This document shows positions 14,998 through 23,246 of a stretch of DNA of 44,414 bases, piece after piece (within the stretch, counting starts at the first letter, position 1; each line of letters begins with the position of its first letter). A program made the position numbers and the translations under genes. The stretch covers positions 972 through 45,385 of the forward strand of contig DCHO01000074.1 of NCBI GenBank assembly GCA_002315655.1, written 5' to 3'. The notes beneath the pieces were generated by a model. That model had not been told where the DNA came from. It did not search any database and saw only the letters and a list, made by a program, of their open reading frames with translations. The stretch is from Christensenella sp. UBA1750 (lineage in GTDB: Bacteria; Bacillota; Clostridia; Christensenellales; UBA1750).

Positions 14998-16248
14998 AAA
15001 AGCAAGAAACAAAAATGGATTGTTTGGGTAACGGCGGTGTGTCTCGCCGTCGTGTTTGCGCTGCCTGTTGTTCAGAGTGTGTGCGAAATACCCGATTCCA
15101 TTCACATGACAGAGGGTGAAAAGCAGACCTATTCCTTTATTCTGCCCATGAAGGTGACGGTGGAGGAACAGAGCGCCTGCGCCTCGTCCTCCATGGATGA
15201 GACCTTGGGCAAGCGCAGCACAACGCTGTCCTCCGGGACGGAAGGGGAAACGACGATTCGCTTTTCCCTGCTTGGCTTAATTCCCGTAAAGAGCGTGCGT
15301 GTGCAGGTGGATTCGCCTAAAAGGCTTATCCCCGGCGGGCAAAGCATCGGGCTTACGATGTTTACCGAGGGCGTTTTTGTGGTGGACACCACATCGGTTC
15401 TGCTTCCGGGCGGGGGTTCGACAACACCCGGAAAAGATGCGGGTATTGAGGCGGGAGATTGCATTTTGTCCATAAACGGGCAGGAAATCAATTCCTCCAA
15501 GGAGTTGCTGGCGGTGACGGAGAAATCAGAGGGAAAACTGACGCTGAAAATCAGACGGGACGAAATGGAAATGACGGTGGAGCTCGATCCGGCGGAGGAT
15601 GAAAACGGTCAGCGGAAGCTGGGACTTTGGGTACGGGATTCCACGGCGGGCATCGGCACGCTCTCTTATGTTGACCCTGAGCAGCTGACCTTCGGCGCAC
15701 TGGGGCACGCGGTTGTGGATGCGGACACGGGCAAGCTGCTGCCCATCCGCAGCGGGAAAATCTACGCGGCGGATATCATCGGCGTGCAGATGGGGACGCG
15801 GGGCGAAGCGGGGGAGCTGCACGGCGTTTTTGCCGAAGAATGGGGCATGAATGCGACCCTTAAAAAGAACACGGAGTTCGGTGTGTACGGCACGGTGGAG
15901 GACTGGCCGATCAATCCGCTGTACCCTAACGGGCTTGAGATTGCGGAGCAGAATGAAGTCAGGGTGGGGAAGGCGTCGATCCTGTGCACCGTTGACGAAA
16001 CCGGCGTGCGGGAGTTCGATTGTGAGATTTTGAAGGTCACACCGCAGTTGTCCGGTGCTTCCCGCTCCATGGTCATTGAGATCACGGACGAGGAGCTGCT
16101 GTCCGTCACCGGCGGCATCGTGCAGGGAATGTCCGGCAGCCCGATTCTGCAGAACGGCAAGATCGTGGGTGCCGTGACCCATGTGTATTTAAGCGATCCG
16201 AAAAAAGGCTACGGTATCTATATCCGCTGGATGCTGAACACGCAATAA
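14995..16248 (+). CDS. spoIVB: SpoIVB peptidase (stage IV sporulation protein B)
   Basis: A forespore-made serine peptidase of family S55 that crosses the forespore membrane and triggers pro-sigma-K processing. The protein is about 417 residues. It has an N-terminal membrane anchor (about 8-26), a PDZ domain around 110-195 (GKDAGIEAGDCILSINGQEI) and the S55 domain, with LGHAVVD near 236 and the catalytic serine in GIVQGMSGSPI near 378, followed by GAVTHVYLSDP. A TTG at 14995 fits the G-run upstream better than the GTG at 14989, which is too close. The gene stands between recN and spo0A as in other Clostridia, and its start region lies in a perfect inverted repeat. Confidence 0.93.
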   Translation: MKSKKQKWIVWVTAVCLAVVFALPVVQSVCEIPDSIHMTEGEKQTYSFILPMKVTVEEQSACASSSMDETLGKRSTTLSSGTEGETTIRFSLLGLIPVKSVRVQVDSPKRLIPGGQSIGLTMFTEGVFVVDTTSVLLPGGGSTTPGKDAGIEAGDCILSINGQEINSSKELLAVTEKSEGKLTLKIRRDEMEMTVELDPAEDENGQRKLGLWVRDSTAGIGTLSYVDPEQLTFGALGHAVVDADTGKLLPIRSGKIYAADIIGVQMGTRGEAGELHGVFAEEWGMNATLKKNTEFGVYGTVEDWPINPLYPNGLEIAEQNEVRVGKASILCTVDETGVREFDCEILKVTPQLSGASRSMVIEITDEELLSVTGGIVQGMSGSPILQNGKIVGAVTHVYLSDPKKGYGIYIRWMLNTQ

Positions 16249-16330
16249 GGGGCTTCTTGGGAGCTTTTGTCGATTGGCAGGAATGCGCCGCTTTCTTATG
16301 GAATTGTGGTTTCAAAAGGGGGAGAGCGCA

Positions 16331-16675
16331 TTGCGGGAAAGGATTCACAAGGAACTGCTGCTGCTGGGCTTCAAGCCGCACACTCAGGGGATGCGGGACA
16401 CGGAGGAAGCCCTGTTTCTTTTGCTGACCGGGCAGGCAGCGGAGGAAGACCTGAAACACGGTCTATACATTTCAGTGGCAAGATACCGAAACACGACCCC
16501 GGAGGCGGTGGAACGCAACATCCGCTATTCCATCGAAACGGTTTGGACAAAGGGCAATCTGTCCGAACTGGAAAAGCGTTTTGGCTACACGGTGCAGGCG
16601 GAGAAGGGTAAGCCCACCAACCGCGCCTTTTTAGCGCAGATGAAGGAACATCTGAATCGCCATGACGCGGCATAA
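16331..16675 (+). CDS. spo0A: Spo0A DNA-binding domain without a receiver domain
   Basis: About 114 residues correspond only to the C-terminal effector domain of Spo0A, the master regulator of sporulation. The recognition region RNTTPEAVERNIRYSIETVWTKGN-type helix (quoted in part: TTPEAVERNIRYSIE) aligns with the Bacillus TTASRVERAIRHAIE segment, and FGYTVQ and KPTNRAFLA follow as in Spo0A. No CheY-like receiver is present, and only 25 bases separate spoIVB from the open frame. I favour the TTG at 16331, with AAAGGGGGAG upstream; ATG codons at 16283 and 16298 would add up to 16 residues. The locus downstream of spoIVB is the normal place for spo0A, so this looks like the orthologue reduced to one domain. 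Confidence 0.82.
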   Translation: MRERIHKELLLLGFKPHTQGMRDTEEALFLLLTGQAAEEDLKHGLYISVARYRNTTPEAVERNIRYSIETVWTKGNLSELEKRFGYTVQAEKGKPTNRAFLAQMKEHLNRHDAA

Positions 16676-16679
16676 ATGT

Positions 16680-16719
16680 CCCCCTTTTCCCGTAAGATAA
16701 AGCAAACGGGGAAAGGGGG
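16680..16719 (+). promoter_or_regulatory. Hairpin that includes the dacF ribosome binding site
   Basis: CCCCCTTTTCCCGT (16680-16693) pairs with ACGGGGAAAGGGGG (16706-16719) over 14 positions with one G-U pair. The right arm is the dacF Shine-Dalgarno, followed by ATTTTGATG. It could end spo0A transcription (short T-run) or hide the dacF start in read-through RNA. Confidence 0.75.
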
Positions 16720-16725
16720 ATTTTG

Positions 16726-17883
16726 ATGAAGAAAATCGTGGCTTTTGTGCTTGCTGTTGTATTATGCCTGTTACCTGTATGCTGTTTTGCAGAGGATGCG
16801 TTGGAAGCAGAGATTCCGATTGCGCTCAACGAAAACCTGTCGGTTCTGCTCTTAGACGCGGTGACGGGTCAGGTGATCTATCAGCAAAATGAGACGGTAA
16901 AACGCCCGGTGGCTTCCGTCACAAAGCTCATGACCATGTTGCTTGTGATGGAGGCGATAGACAACGGCGTGCTCTCGTTGAAACAGGAGATCACGGTTTC
17001 GGAGCGGGCGCAATCCATGGGCGGCAGTCAGGTGTATCTGGAAGCGGGCGGGGTCTATTCATTAAGTGAGCTGTTGAAAAGCCTCATTGTCGCCTCGGCC
17101 AACGATTCTGCTGTGGCGCTGGCGGAGGCTGTGAGCGGGTCGGAAACCGCCTTTGTAGAGAAGATGAACAAAAGGGCGCAGGAATTGGGGCTGCATGACA
17201 CCCTCTATGTCAACTGCACGGGTTTGCCGAAGGAAGGACAATACACAACGGCAAAGGACGTTGTTGCACTGTCACTGGAAGTCATCTCGCACCCGCTGTA
17301 TTTTAAATATTCCAAAATATGGACGGATAGCATCACCCATCGCGGCGGCAGAGTGACCGACCTGTGCAACACAAACCGACTGATTCGCTTTTACGACGGC
17401 GCGGACGGCATCAAAACAGGCTTCACCAACGAGGCGGGCTTCTGCATCTCCGCCACGGCAAAGCGCGGGGAACAGAGGTTCATTGCTGTGGTGCTGGGTG
17501 GCAGCACCAGCAAGGGGCGTTTTTCCGCGGCGGAAGAATTGCTGTCCTACGCTTTTGCAAATTATGAGAGTAAAACGCTGATAAAGGCAGGGGGGACGGT
17601 TGCGGAAATCCCTGTCGAAAAAGGGACGGAGGAGACCGTCGCACTGGAAGTTCAGGAGGATGTTTCGGTTCTTATCCGTAAGGGTCAGGAGGCGTCCTTT
17701 GAGGTCTCCGTGCCGGAATCCATGACTGCCCCGGTGGAGAAGGGGCAAAAGATCGGCTGCGTAAAAATCTCGGTGGATGGCGCGGAGACGGAGGTTTATC
17801 CACTGTTTACAAAAGCAGCGGTCGCCCAAACGCGGCTGACGGATGAAATTTACAGGATTTTTATGAGTTGGATGTGGTTTTGA
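16726..17883 (+). CDS. dacF: D-alanyl-D-alanine carboxypeptidase (DacF type)
   Basis: A penicillin-binding carboxypeptidase that trims the terminal D-Ala from peptidoglycan stem peptides. The 385 residues begin with a signal peptide (1-23, ending CCFAED). The active-site motifs are SVTK near residue 63, SAND near 124 and KTGFTNEAG near 229. A C-terminal beta-rich domain (about 275-355) and a weakly hydrophobic end that could attach to the membrane follow. The placement after spoIVB and spo0A suggests a role in spore cortex formation, as for Bacillus dacF under sigma-F. The ATG at 16726 has GAAAGGGGGA upstream, inside a hairpin. Confidence 0.92.
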   Translation: MKKIVAFVLAVVLCLLPVCCFAEDALEAEIPIALNENLSVLLLDAVTGQVIYQQNETVKRPVASVTKLMTMLLVMEAIDNGVLSLKQEITVSERAQSMGGSQVYLEAGGVYSLSELLKSLIVASANDSAVALAEAVSGSETAFVEKMNKRAQELGLHDTLYVNCTGLPKEGQYTTAKDVVALSLEVISHPLYFKYSKIWTDSITHRGGRVTDLCNTNRLIRFYDGADGIKTGFTNEAGFCISATAKRGEQRFIAVVLGGSTSKGRFSAAEELLSYAFANYESKTLIKAGGTVAEIPVEKGTEETVALEVQEDVSVLIRKGQEASFEVSVPESMTAPVEKGQKIGCVKISVDGAETEVYPLFTKAAVAQTRLTDEIYRIFMSWMWF

Positions 17884-17931
17884 GCGCGGTTTGAGAGAAA
17901 ATTTTCAAAAATCCGAAAAAAAGACTTTTCT

Positions 17932-17959
17932 TTGCGTTTGGAATATGTTAATATAGGAT
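17932..17959 (+). promoter_or_regulatory. Candidate promoter for the EF-G-like gene
   Basis: TTGCGT (17932-17937) and TAGGAT (17954-17959) are spaced by 16 bases, upstream of AAGGAGGA and the ATG at 18001. TAATAT at 17949 is an alternative -10. The exact element is uncertain. Confidence 0.4.
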
Positions 17960-18000
17960 AAAGTCTTAGGCTTAGACACAAACAAGGAGGACCTACCACT

Positions 18001-20085
18001 ATGAACGAATATCAGTCCGCTAACATTCGCAATATTGCGGTTGTTGGTCATGGCTCCGAAGGCAAGACCACTCTGGTCGAAGCCATGCTTTATGCCACCG
18101 GCGCGATCGACCGTATGGGTCGCGTGGAAGACGGCAACACCGTCACCGACTATGATCCCGAAGAGATCAGACGTCAGTTCTCCATTTCCACCGCCGTTGC
18201 CCCCGTCGAATACAAAAACCACAAGATCAATTTTATTGATATTCCCGGTTACTTCGATTTCATCGGCGAGATGTTCGGCCCCATGCGCGTGGCGGATGCC
18301 GCTCTGATCGTTGTCAATGCCATCACCGGCATTTCCGTTGGCTGCGAAAAGGCCATGAGCTACACCACCAAGCACGCCATTCCCCGCGCCATCTTCGTCA
18401 ACGCCATGGATCGTGAGCACGCCGACTTTGATAAGGTCGTCTCCGCGCTGCAGGATAAGTACGGCTCCGAAATCTGCCCCGTGATGCTCCCCATCTTCAA
18501 GGGCGACAAGTTCGTGGGCTTCACCAATATGCTCACCGGCAAGTCCTATGAGTTCAATGGCAAGGTCTCCAAGGAGGTTCCCACCTCTGCCGAGCAGCAG
18601 GGTAAGATCGACGACATGATGGAAGCACTCATCGAGTCCGCCGCCTCCACCGATGAAGAGCTCATGGAAAAGTATTTCGAGGAAGGCGAATTGTCTCCCG
18701 AAGAAATCATCAAGGGCTTGAAGGCCGGTATCGCACAGGCTGCCGTGACTCCCGTGTTCCTGGGCGCCGCTCTGCCCTGCCAGGGCATGGACAACCTGCT
18801 GGAGCAGATCATCACCTTGATGCCCTCTCCCGCGGAGAAGGTTAAGCCCCACCACGGCACCAACCCCAAGACCGACAAAGACGAGGAGCGCGCCTGTGAC
18901 GTGAACGCGCCCTTTGCCGCTCAGGTCTTCAAGACCTTGGCTGACCCCTTCGTCGGCAAGATTTCCATCGTCAAGATCATTTCCGGCGTGTTGACCCCCA
19001 ACACCCAGTTTATCAACATCAATAAGGACAAGGCCGGCAAGGCAGGCTCCGTCGGCATCATGCTGGGCAAGAAGATTACCCCCGCAGCCAAGCTCAACGC
19101 GGGCGACATCGGCGTGCTGACCAAGCTCAACGACACCAAGACCGGCGATACCCTCTGCGATCCTGCCGCGCCCATTATCTTTCCCTTCGTCACCTATCCC
19201 GAACCCTGCTACGCCATGGCGATTCAGGCCAAGAAGAAGGGCGAGGAAGACAAAATCATGCAGGGTCTGCTCCGTCTTTCCGAAGAAGATCCTTCCTTCC
19301 GCATCGAGAAGCCCGCTGAGACCGCCGAGACCATTCTGAACGGTCAGGGCGAAATGCAGCTGGACGTTGCCGTGAAGAAGCTCGCTTCCAAGTTCGGCGT
19401 GGAGTGCCTGCTGGTCGATCCCAAGATTCCCTACCGTGAGACCATCCGCAAGTCCATCGACGCTGTCGGCCGCCACAAGAAGCAGACCGGCGGTCACGGC
19501 CAGTTCGGTCACTGCGTTGTGCTCTTCGAGCCCATCAAGGATTCCGAGACCGACTTTGAATTTGTGGATGCCGTCGTTGGCGGCGTTGTGCCCCGTTCCT
19601 TTATCCCCGCTGTTGAAAAAGGTCTCCGCGAGAACATCATTAAGGGCGTATTGGCCGGTTATCCCATGGTGCACATTCGTGCTACCCTGCATGACGGCTC
19701 CTATCACCCCGTTGACTCCTCCGAAATGGCCTTCAAGACCGCTGCCCGTCTTGCCCTCAAGCAGTGCAAGAACGCCGACCCCGTGCTGCTCGAGCCCATC
19801 TACACCCTGACCATCAAGGTGCCTGATGAGTACATGGGCGACATCATCGGCGACATGAACCGCCGCCGCGGTCGTATCCTTGGCATGAACCCCTCCGAAG
19901 AGGGACAGGAAGTGGCCGTTGAAGTCCCGCTGTCCGAGACCTTCAAGTACGCCACCGACCTGCGCGCCATGACCCAGGGTCGCGGTGCCTTCACCAAGGA
20001 ATTCACCCGCTACGAAGAAGTGCCTTCCGTTGTGGCCGCGAAGATCATCGCCGCCGCCACGCTGGACGAGGACGAGGACGAGTAA
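18001..20085 (+). CDS. EF-G-like translational GTPase (FusA paralogue)
   Basis: A 694-residue protein with the five-domain layout of EF-G. The P-loop is GHGSEGKTTL (residues 16-25) instead of GHIDAGKTT, and the switch I region reads DYDPEEIRRQFSISTA instead of the canonical E-R-G-I-T-I stretch. G3 is DIPGYFDF, where EF-G has DTPGHVDF, so the catalytic histidine is tyrosine. These changes mark the widespread EF-G-like paralogue of Firmicutes, whose role is not established, rather than the translocase. Codons are strongly C-ending, like highly expressed genes. A canonical fusA would be expected elsewhere. Confidence 0.88.
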   Translation: MNEYQSANIRNIAVVGHGSEGKTTLVEAMLYATGAIDRMGRVEDGNTVTDYDPEEIRRQFSISTAVAPVEYKNHKINFIDIPGYFDFIGEMFGPMRVADAALIVVNAITGISVGCEKAMSYTTKHAIPRAIFVNAMDREHADFDKVVSALQDKYGSEICPVMLPIFKGDKFVGFTNMLTGKSYEFNGKVSKEVPTSAEQQGKIDDMMEALIESAASTDEELMEKYFEEGELSPEEIIKGLKAGIAQAAVTPVFLGAALPCQGMDNLLEQIITLMPSPAEKVKPHHGTNPKTDKDEERACDVNAPFAAQVFKTLADPFVGKISIVKIISGVLTPNTQFININKDKAGKAGSVGIMLGKKITPAAKLNAGDIGVLTKLNDTKTGDTLCDPAAPIIFPFVTYPEPCYAMAIQAKKKGEEDKIMQGLLRLSEEDPSFRIEKPAETAETILNGQGEMQLDVAVKKLASKFGVECLLVDPKIPYRETIRKSIDAVGRHKKQTGGHGQFGHCVVLFEPIKDSETDFEFVDAVVGGVVPRSFIPAVEKGLRENIIKGVLAGYPMVHIRATLHDGSYHPVDSSEMAFKTAARLALKQCKNADPVLLEPIYTLTIKVPDEYMGDIIGDMNRRRGRILGMNPSEEGQEVAVEVPLSETFKYATDLRAMTQGRGAFTKEFTRYEEVPSVVAAKIIAAATLDEDEDE

Positions 20086-20104
20086 GTTCATCCTTAACAC
20101 CAAT

Positions 20105-20144
20105 AAAAAGGGATTACCCGATAAATTTCGGGCAATCCCTTTTT
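20105..20144. terminator. Bidirectional terminator between EF-G-like gene and GH31 gene
   Basis: AAAAAGGGATT (20105-20115) and AATCCCTTTTT (20134-20144) pair perfectly, with an inner CCCGA/TCGGG stem. A- and T-runs at the two ends let it serve both convergent genes. Confidence 0.9.
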
Positions 20145-20148
20145 GCTA

Positions 20149-21669
20149 TTACTGTTTCTTGAATATGGGCAAACTGTCCGGTGTGACGGGAACGGAAACC
20201 GTTTGTCCGCCTGCGTATTCCTTGTCATTTTCATCCAGCCATGTTCCGGTTGGAAGAATCACCTTGCGCTCCGTTTCACCTTTGTGCAGGACAGGGGCGA
20301 TGAGGGTATCGCTGCCCAGCATCACTTCGTCTGTGATGGATTCCAGACCTTCGCTCGGGAACCAATAGCAAAGCGGTGCCAAGATGGGCTCACCGGAAAC
20401 GGAGGAAGCCTTTACCATATCATAAAGAGTTTCCCCCAGTTGCTCATGGAGCTTGGCGGTGGAGAGCACTCTTTCGCAATTCTCCTTGGAGAGCACGCGC
20501 CACGGGGCAACCGAGAACTGCATCATGGGGAAGATGGCTGAAACCTGCGCACAGCGGACGATGAGTTCTTCATCTAAATCATGTCCCGGCTCAAAGTGGC
20601 TCCATTCGCCGCCACCCACCATGTCCGGGCAGAGATAGGGGATGCCGGTCAATCCTGCATTGATGGCGTCAGGCAGGATGCAGGCTAGCCCTTCGCCTTC
20701 CCAGGAGTGGGATTTGTCGCGCAGACGTTGGTTGAGCGCCTTTCCGCCCGCCTTCCAGGTGTCCTTGACCTCGTTGAAGCGGTATTCCGCTGCCAGATTG
20801 AACCAGCAGAGGTTGCGTTCCGCCGCGGAGATACCTCCCAAACCTTCCGCCGTTCTGTAAAACTCCACGCCGCCGCCGTCAAACTTGAAGCCGTCTACAT
20901 GGTATTCTTCCATGAGACGATTGAGCTGCGCGTGCATCCAGTTTCGCCCGCCTGTTTGCGCAAGGTCAATGGCGGCGGAGTAGCCGTTCCACCACTTGAT
21001 GAGCAGCGGCTCGCCGTCCTCTTTGAGCAGAATCGTACCGGGAACTTTAAGTGCCTCGCGGTATTCGCGGCTGTCCGGGGAGATGAGCGGCACCACCCAC
21101 AGCATCACGGAAAAGCCGATGTTATGCAGCTTTTCGATCATGCCCTTGGGGTCGCGGAAACGCCGGGGCGAGAAGTTCCACACGCCGTAATTTTCCTGCC
21201 ATGTGTCGTCAATCATCAAGACCCCCGGCGCAAAGCCGTTTTTGAGTAGACTTTCAGCGTAAGAAAGAATCGCGTCCTCGCTCTGGTCATATCGCAGCTC
21301 GACCCATGTGTTGAACTGCGGGGTCACATAAAACGCCTTTTCGGGGGCAACGCCTGTGAAGGGGAAGTGTGCTTTCATGCCGCGCAGATAAGCCTCCCGC
21401 AGTGTGCCGCCCGCTTCGTCAAAAACAATGTCGGAAAGGCCGCTTATGGTAACATTTCCCTTGTCAAAGTTGATGACAAAGGGCTTTTCCGACCAGAGCG
21501 AACGCCCGCAGGTGGAAACAAAGAAGGGCGAGGTCTGGTTGCCGGAGGACTGCCGCGAAAAGTCGTAATGATAGGTGGATTGCGCCGATAAGGGGAACTG
21601 CGCCCCGTCGTGCACCGCGCCGCCCCACCAGTATTCGTTTGGCAGCAGGGAAAAGGAAAGATTCTTCAT
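20149..21669 (-). CDS. Glycoside hydrolase family 31 enzyme
   Basis: About 506 residues with a GH31 (beta/alpha)8 catalytic domain. The region WVELRYDQSEDAILSYAESL precedes GVLMIDDTW. The likely nucleophile aspartate lies in DGFKFDGGG near residue 263, and the likely acid/base in PDMVGGGEW near 350. The RxxQxxAxxPxMQ-like region reads CAQVSAIFPMMQFSVAPW, as in GH31. There is no signal peptide, so the substrate is probably handled in the cytoplasm. Alpha-xylosidase, alpha-glucosidase and sulfoquinovosidase activities all occur in this family and I cannot choose between them. The ATG at 21669 has AAAGGAG eight bases upstream; the frame extends further without support. Confidence 0.88.
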   Translation of the reverse strand: MKNLSFSLLPNEYWWGGAVHDGAQFPLSAQSTYHYDFSRQSSGNQTSPFFVSTCGRSLWSEKPFVINFDKGNVTISGLSDIVFDEAGGTLREAYLRGMKAHFPFTGVAPEKAFYVTPQFNTWVELRYDQSEDAILSYAESLLKNGFAPGVLMIDDTWQENYGVWNFSPRRFRDPKGMIEKLHNIGFSVMLWVVPLISPDSREYREALKVPGTILLKEDGEPLLIKWWNGYSAAIDLAQTGGRNWMHAQLNRLMEEYHVDGFKFDGGGVEFYRTAEGLGGISAAERNLCWFNLAAEYRFNEVKDTWKAGGKALNQRLRDKSHSWEGEGLACILPDAINAGLTGIPYLCPDMVGGGEWSHFEPGHDLDEELIVRCAQVSAIFPMMQFSVAPWRVLSKENCERVLSTAKLHEQLGETLYDMVKASSVSGEPILAPLCYWFPSEGLESITDEVMLGSDTLIAPVLHKGETERKVILPTGTWLDENDKEYAGGQTVSVPVTPDSLPIFKKQ

Positions 21670-21696
21670 GCGATTTGCTCCTTTGCGTTTTTCTGT

Positions 21697-21702
21697 ATTA
21701 TA
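21697..21702 (-). promoter_or_regulatory. Possible -10 element of the GH31 gene
   Basis: A TATAAT hexamer on the minus strand lies 28 bases before the GH31 start codon. No good -35 is seen at the right spacing, which would fit a promoter needing an activator. Confidence 0.35.
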
Positions 21703-21742
21703 CAACAAAAGCGGTTTCTGCGCCATAGGTTCGCTGCAATCC

Positions 21743-21770
21743 TTGACAGTACAAAATATAAAGTTATACT
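21743..21770 (+). promoter_or_regulatory. Sigma-A promoter of the GNAT gene
   Basis: A perfect TTGACA (21743-21748) and TATACT (21765-21770) are spaced by 16 bases, 36 bases before the ATG, with AAGGAGGAAG in between. Confidence 0.8.
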
Positions 21771-21805
21771 GATAAAGATGGATTGAAAGAAGGAGGAAGA
21801 AAACG

Positions 21806-22282
21806 ATGCTGGACGGCGGAGATATGATCGTGAGCCTTACCCATTTGCCGGAGATTGATCCTGCGGAGGGGATTCGCATCAAGCGAGCCTTTGTGGGGGA
21901 CAAGGAAGCCATTTTGGATTTTGTGAAAGCGCATTTTCGGCCGAACTGGGTCTATGAGGTGGAACATTCCTTATTGCAGGAGGTTTCCAAGTGCTTTATC
22001 GCCACAAAGGACGGAAAAGTGCTGGGCTTTGCCTGCTATGACGCTTCCGCCAAGGGCTTTTTCGGCCCCATCGGCGTTGAACCCGAAATGCGCGGGCAGA
22101 ACATCGGCGGGGCTCTGCTGACACGGACGCTTCGTGCCATGAGCGAGTACGGCTATGGCTATGCCATCATCGGCTGGGTGAGCGACGCAGAGATGTTTTA
22201 CCGAAAGACCGTCGGCGCGGAGTTTATCAAAGGCGGAAACCCGGAAAATTCCGTGTATTCCAACCTTGTGTTTATGGATTAA
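21806..22282 (+). CDS. GNAT family N-acetyltransferase
   Basis: A 158-residue GNAT-fold protein. Residues 85-110 hold the acetyl-CoA signature, IGVEPEMRGQNIGGALLTRTL, matching V-x-P-x-x-R-G-x-G-I/G-x-A. The preceding strand VLGFACYDAS and the final NSVYSNLVFMD strand fit the fold. The acceptor substrate cannot be inferred. It has its own strong promoter and stands alone between GH31 and mrp. Confidence 0.85.
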   Translation: MLDGGDMIVSLTHLPEIDPAEGIRIKRAFVGDKEAILDFVKAHFRPNWVYEVEHSLLQEVSKCFIATKDGKVLGFACYDASAKGFFGPIGVEPEMRGQNIGGALLTRTLRAMSEYGYGYAIIGWVSDAEMFYRKTVGAEFIKGGNPENSVYSNLVFMD

Positions 22283-22313
22283 GTACAAAAATCCGTTATC
22301 TTTTTATGAATCC

Positions 22314-22341
22314 TTGACACTGCAAAGATAACGGGTATAAT
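22314..22341 (+). promoter_or_regulatory. Sigma-A promoter of the Mrp-type ATPase gene
   Basis: TTGACA (22314-22319) and TATAAT (22336-22341) are both perfect and spaced by 16 bases. Confidence 0.85.
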
Positions 22342-22357
22342 AAAGAAGATGCAACAG

Positions 22358-22382
22358 ATTCCCCCCGAGGCTTCGGGGAATG
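22358..22382 (+). other. Short GC-rich hairpin in the mrp leader
   Basis: An ATTCCCC arm pairs with GGGGAAT, with a further CGA/TCG pairing inside. It lies downstream of the promoter and 15 bases before the ribosome binding site, so it would be in the leader RNA. It may stabilise the message; no regulator is implied. Confidence 0.45.
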
Positions 22383-22404
22383 AACTTACGGAGGATTTTT
22401 CAGC

Positions 22405-23244
22405 ATGAGTGAACAGTGCACCCACGATTGCAGCACCTGCACGGCGCATTGCGCTTCCCGTGAACCGCAGGATCTGCACGAAGCACCCCATCAGTTATCT
22501 AAGATCAAGAAGGTCATCGGCGTTGTTTCCGGCAAGGGCGGCGTCGGCAAGTCCATGGTGACTTCGCTTCTGGCCATCACCATGAAGCGCAGGGGCCTCA
22601 ATGCCGGCATCATGGATGCGGACATCACCGGCCCTTCCATCCCCAAAATCTTCGGGATGAAGGACAAGGCCACGGGCGATGAGCAGGGAATCTATCCCGT
22701 CAAGACCAAGACCGGCATTGACGTGATGTCCATCAACCTGCTGCTGGAAAACGAGACCGACCCCGTTGTGTGGCGCGGCCCCGTTATCGGCGGCACCGTC
22801 AAGCAGTTCTGGACGGACGTGATCTGGCACAATGAAGACATTGTGTTCATTGATATGCCTCCGGGAACCGGCGACGTGGCGCTGACCGTCTTCCAGACTA
22901 TTCCGCTGGACGGCATCATCATCGTGACCTCTCCGCAGGAGCTGGTCTCCATGATCGTGGAAAAGGCCGTGAATATGGCCAATATGATGAACATCCCCGT
23001 GCTGGGGCTTGTGGAAAACTTCGCCTATGCCGTGTGTCCCGACTGCGGCAAGCGCATTTCCGTTTTCGGCGAGAGCAAGGTGACCGAGGTTGCCGAGCAT
23101 TACGCGCTGCCCGTCTTGGGTCAGCTGCCCATCGAGCCTACTCTTGCGCACGCCTGCGACAAGGGGCTGCTGGAGCTGTTCTCCGGCGACTGGCTGGAGT
23201 ATGCTGCGGATGTTGTGGAGAAAGTCGAGCATAAGGAAGCGTAA
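22405..23244 (+). CDS. Mrp/NBP35-type iron-sulfur carrier ATPase
   Basis: A 279-residue P-loop ATPase of the Mrp/ApbC/NBP35 group, which carries and transfers Fe-S clusters. The deviant Walker A motif GKGGVGKS lies near residue 43, DADITGPSIPKIFG near 72, and DMPPGTGDVALTVFQ near 152. CPDCGKRISVF near 212 supplies the conserved C-x-x-C. An N-terminal cysteine-rich stretch, CTHDCSTCTAHC (residues 5-16), resembles the extra cluster site of eukaryotic NBP35 more than plain bacterial ApbC. The next gene starts two bases after the stop. Confidence 0.92.
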   Translation: MSEQCTHDCSTCTAHCASREPQDLHEAPHQLSKIKKVIGVVSGKGGVGKSMVTSLLAITMKRRGLNAGIMDADITGPSIPKIFGMKDKATGDEQGIYPVKTKTGIDVMSINLLLENETDPVVWRGPVIGGTVKQFWTDVIWHNEDIVFIDMPPGTGDVALTVFQTIPLDGIIIVTSPQELVSMIVEKAVNMANMMNIPVLGLVENFAYAVCPDCGKRISVFGESKVTEVAEHYALPVLGQLPIEPTLAHACDKGLLELFSGDWLEYAADVVEKVEHKEA

Positions 23245-23246
23245 AT

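Noticed and set aside
17905..20103. A 732-codon open frame on the minus strand opposite the EF-G-like gene
   Set aside because: It mirrors the strongly C-ending codons of the EF-G-like gene, is glycine/histidine-rich and resembles no protein family. It is a codon-bias shadow.
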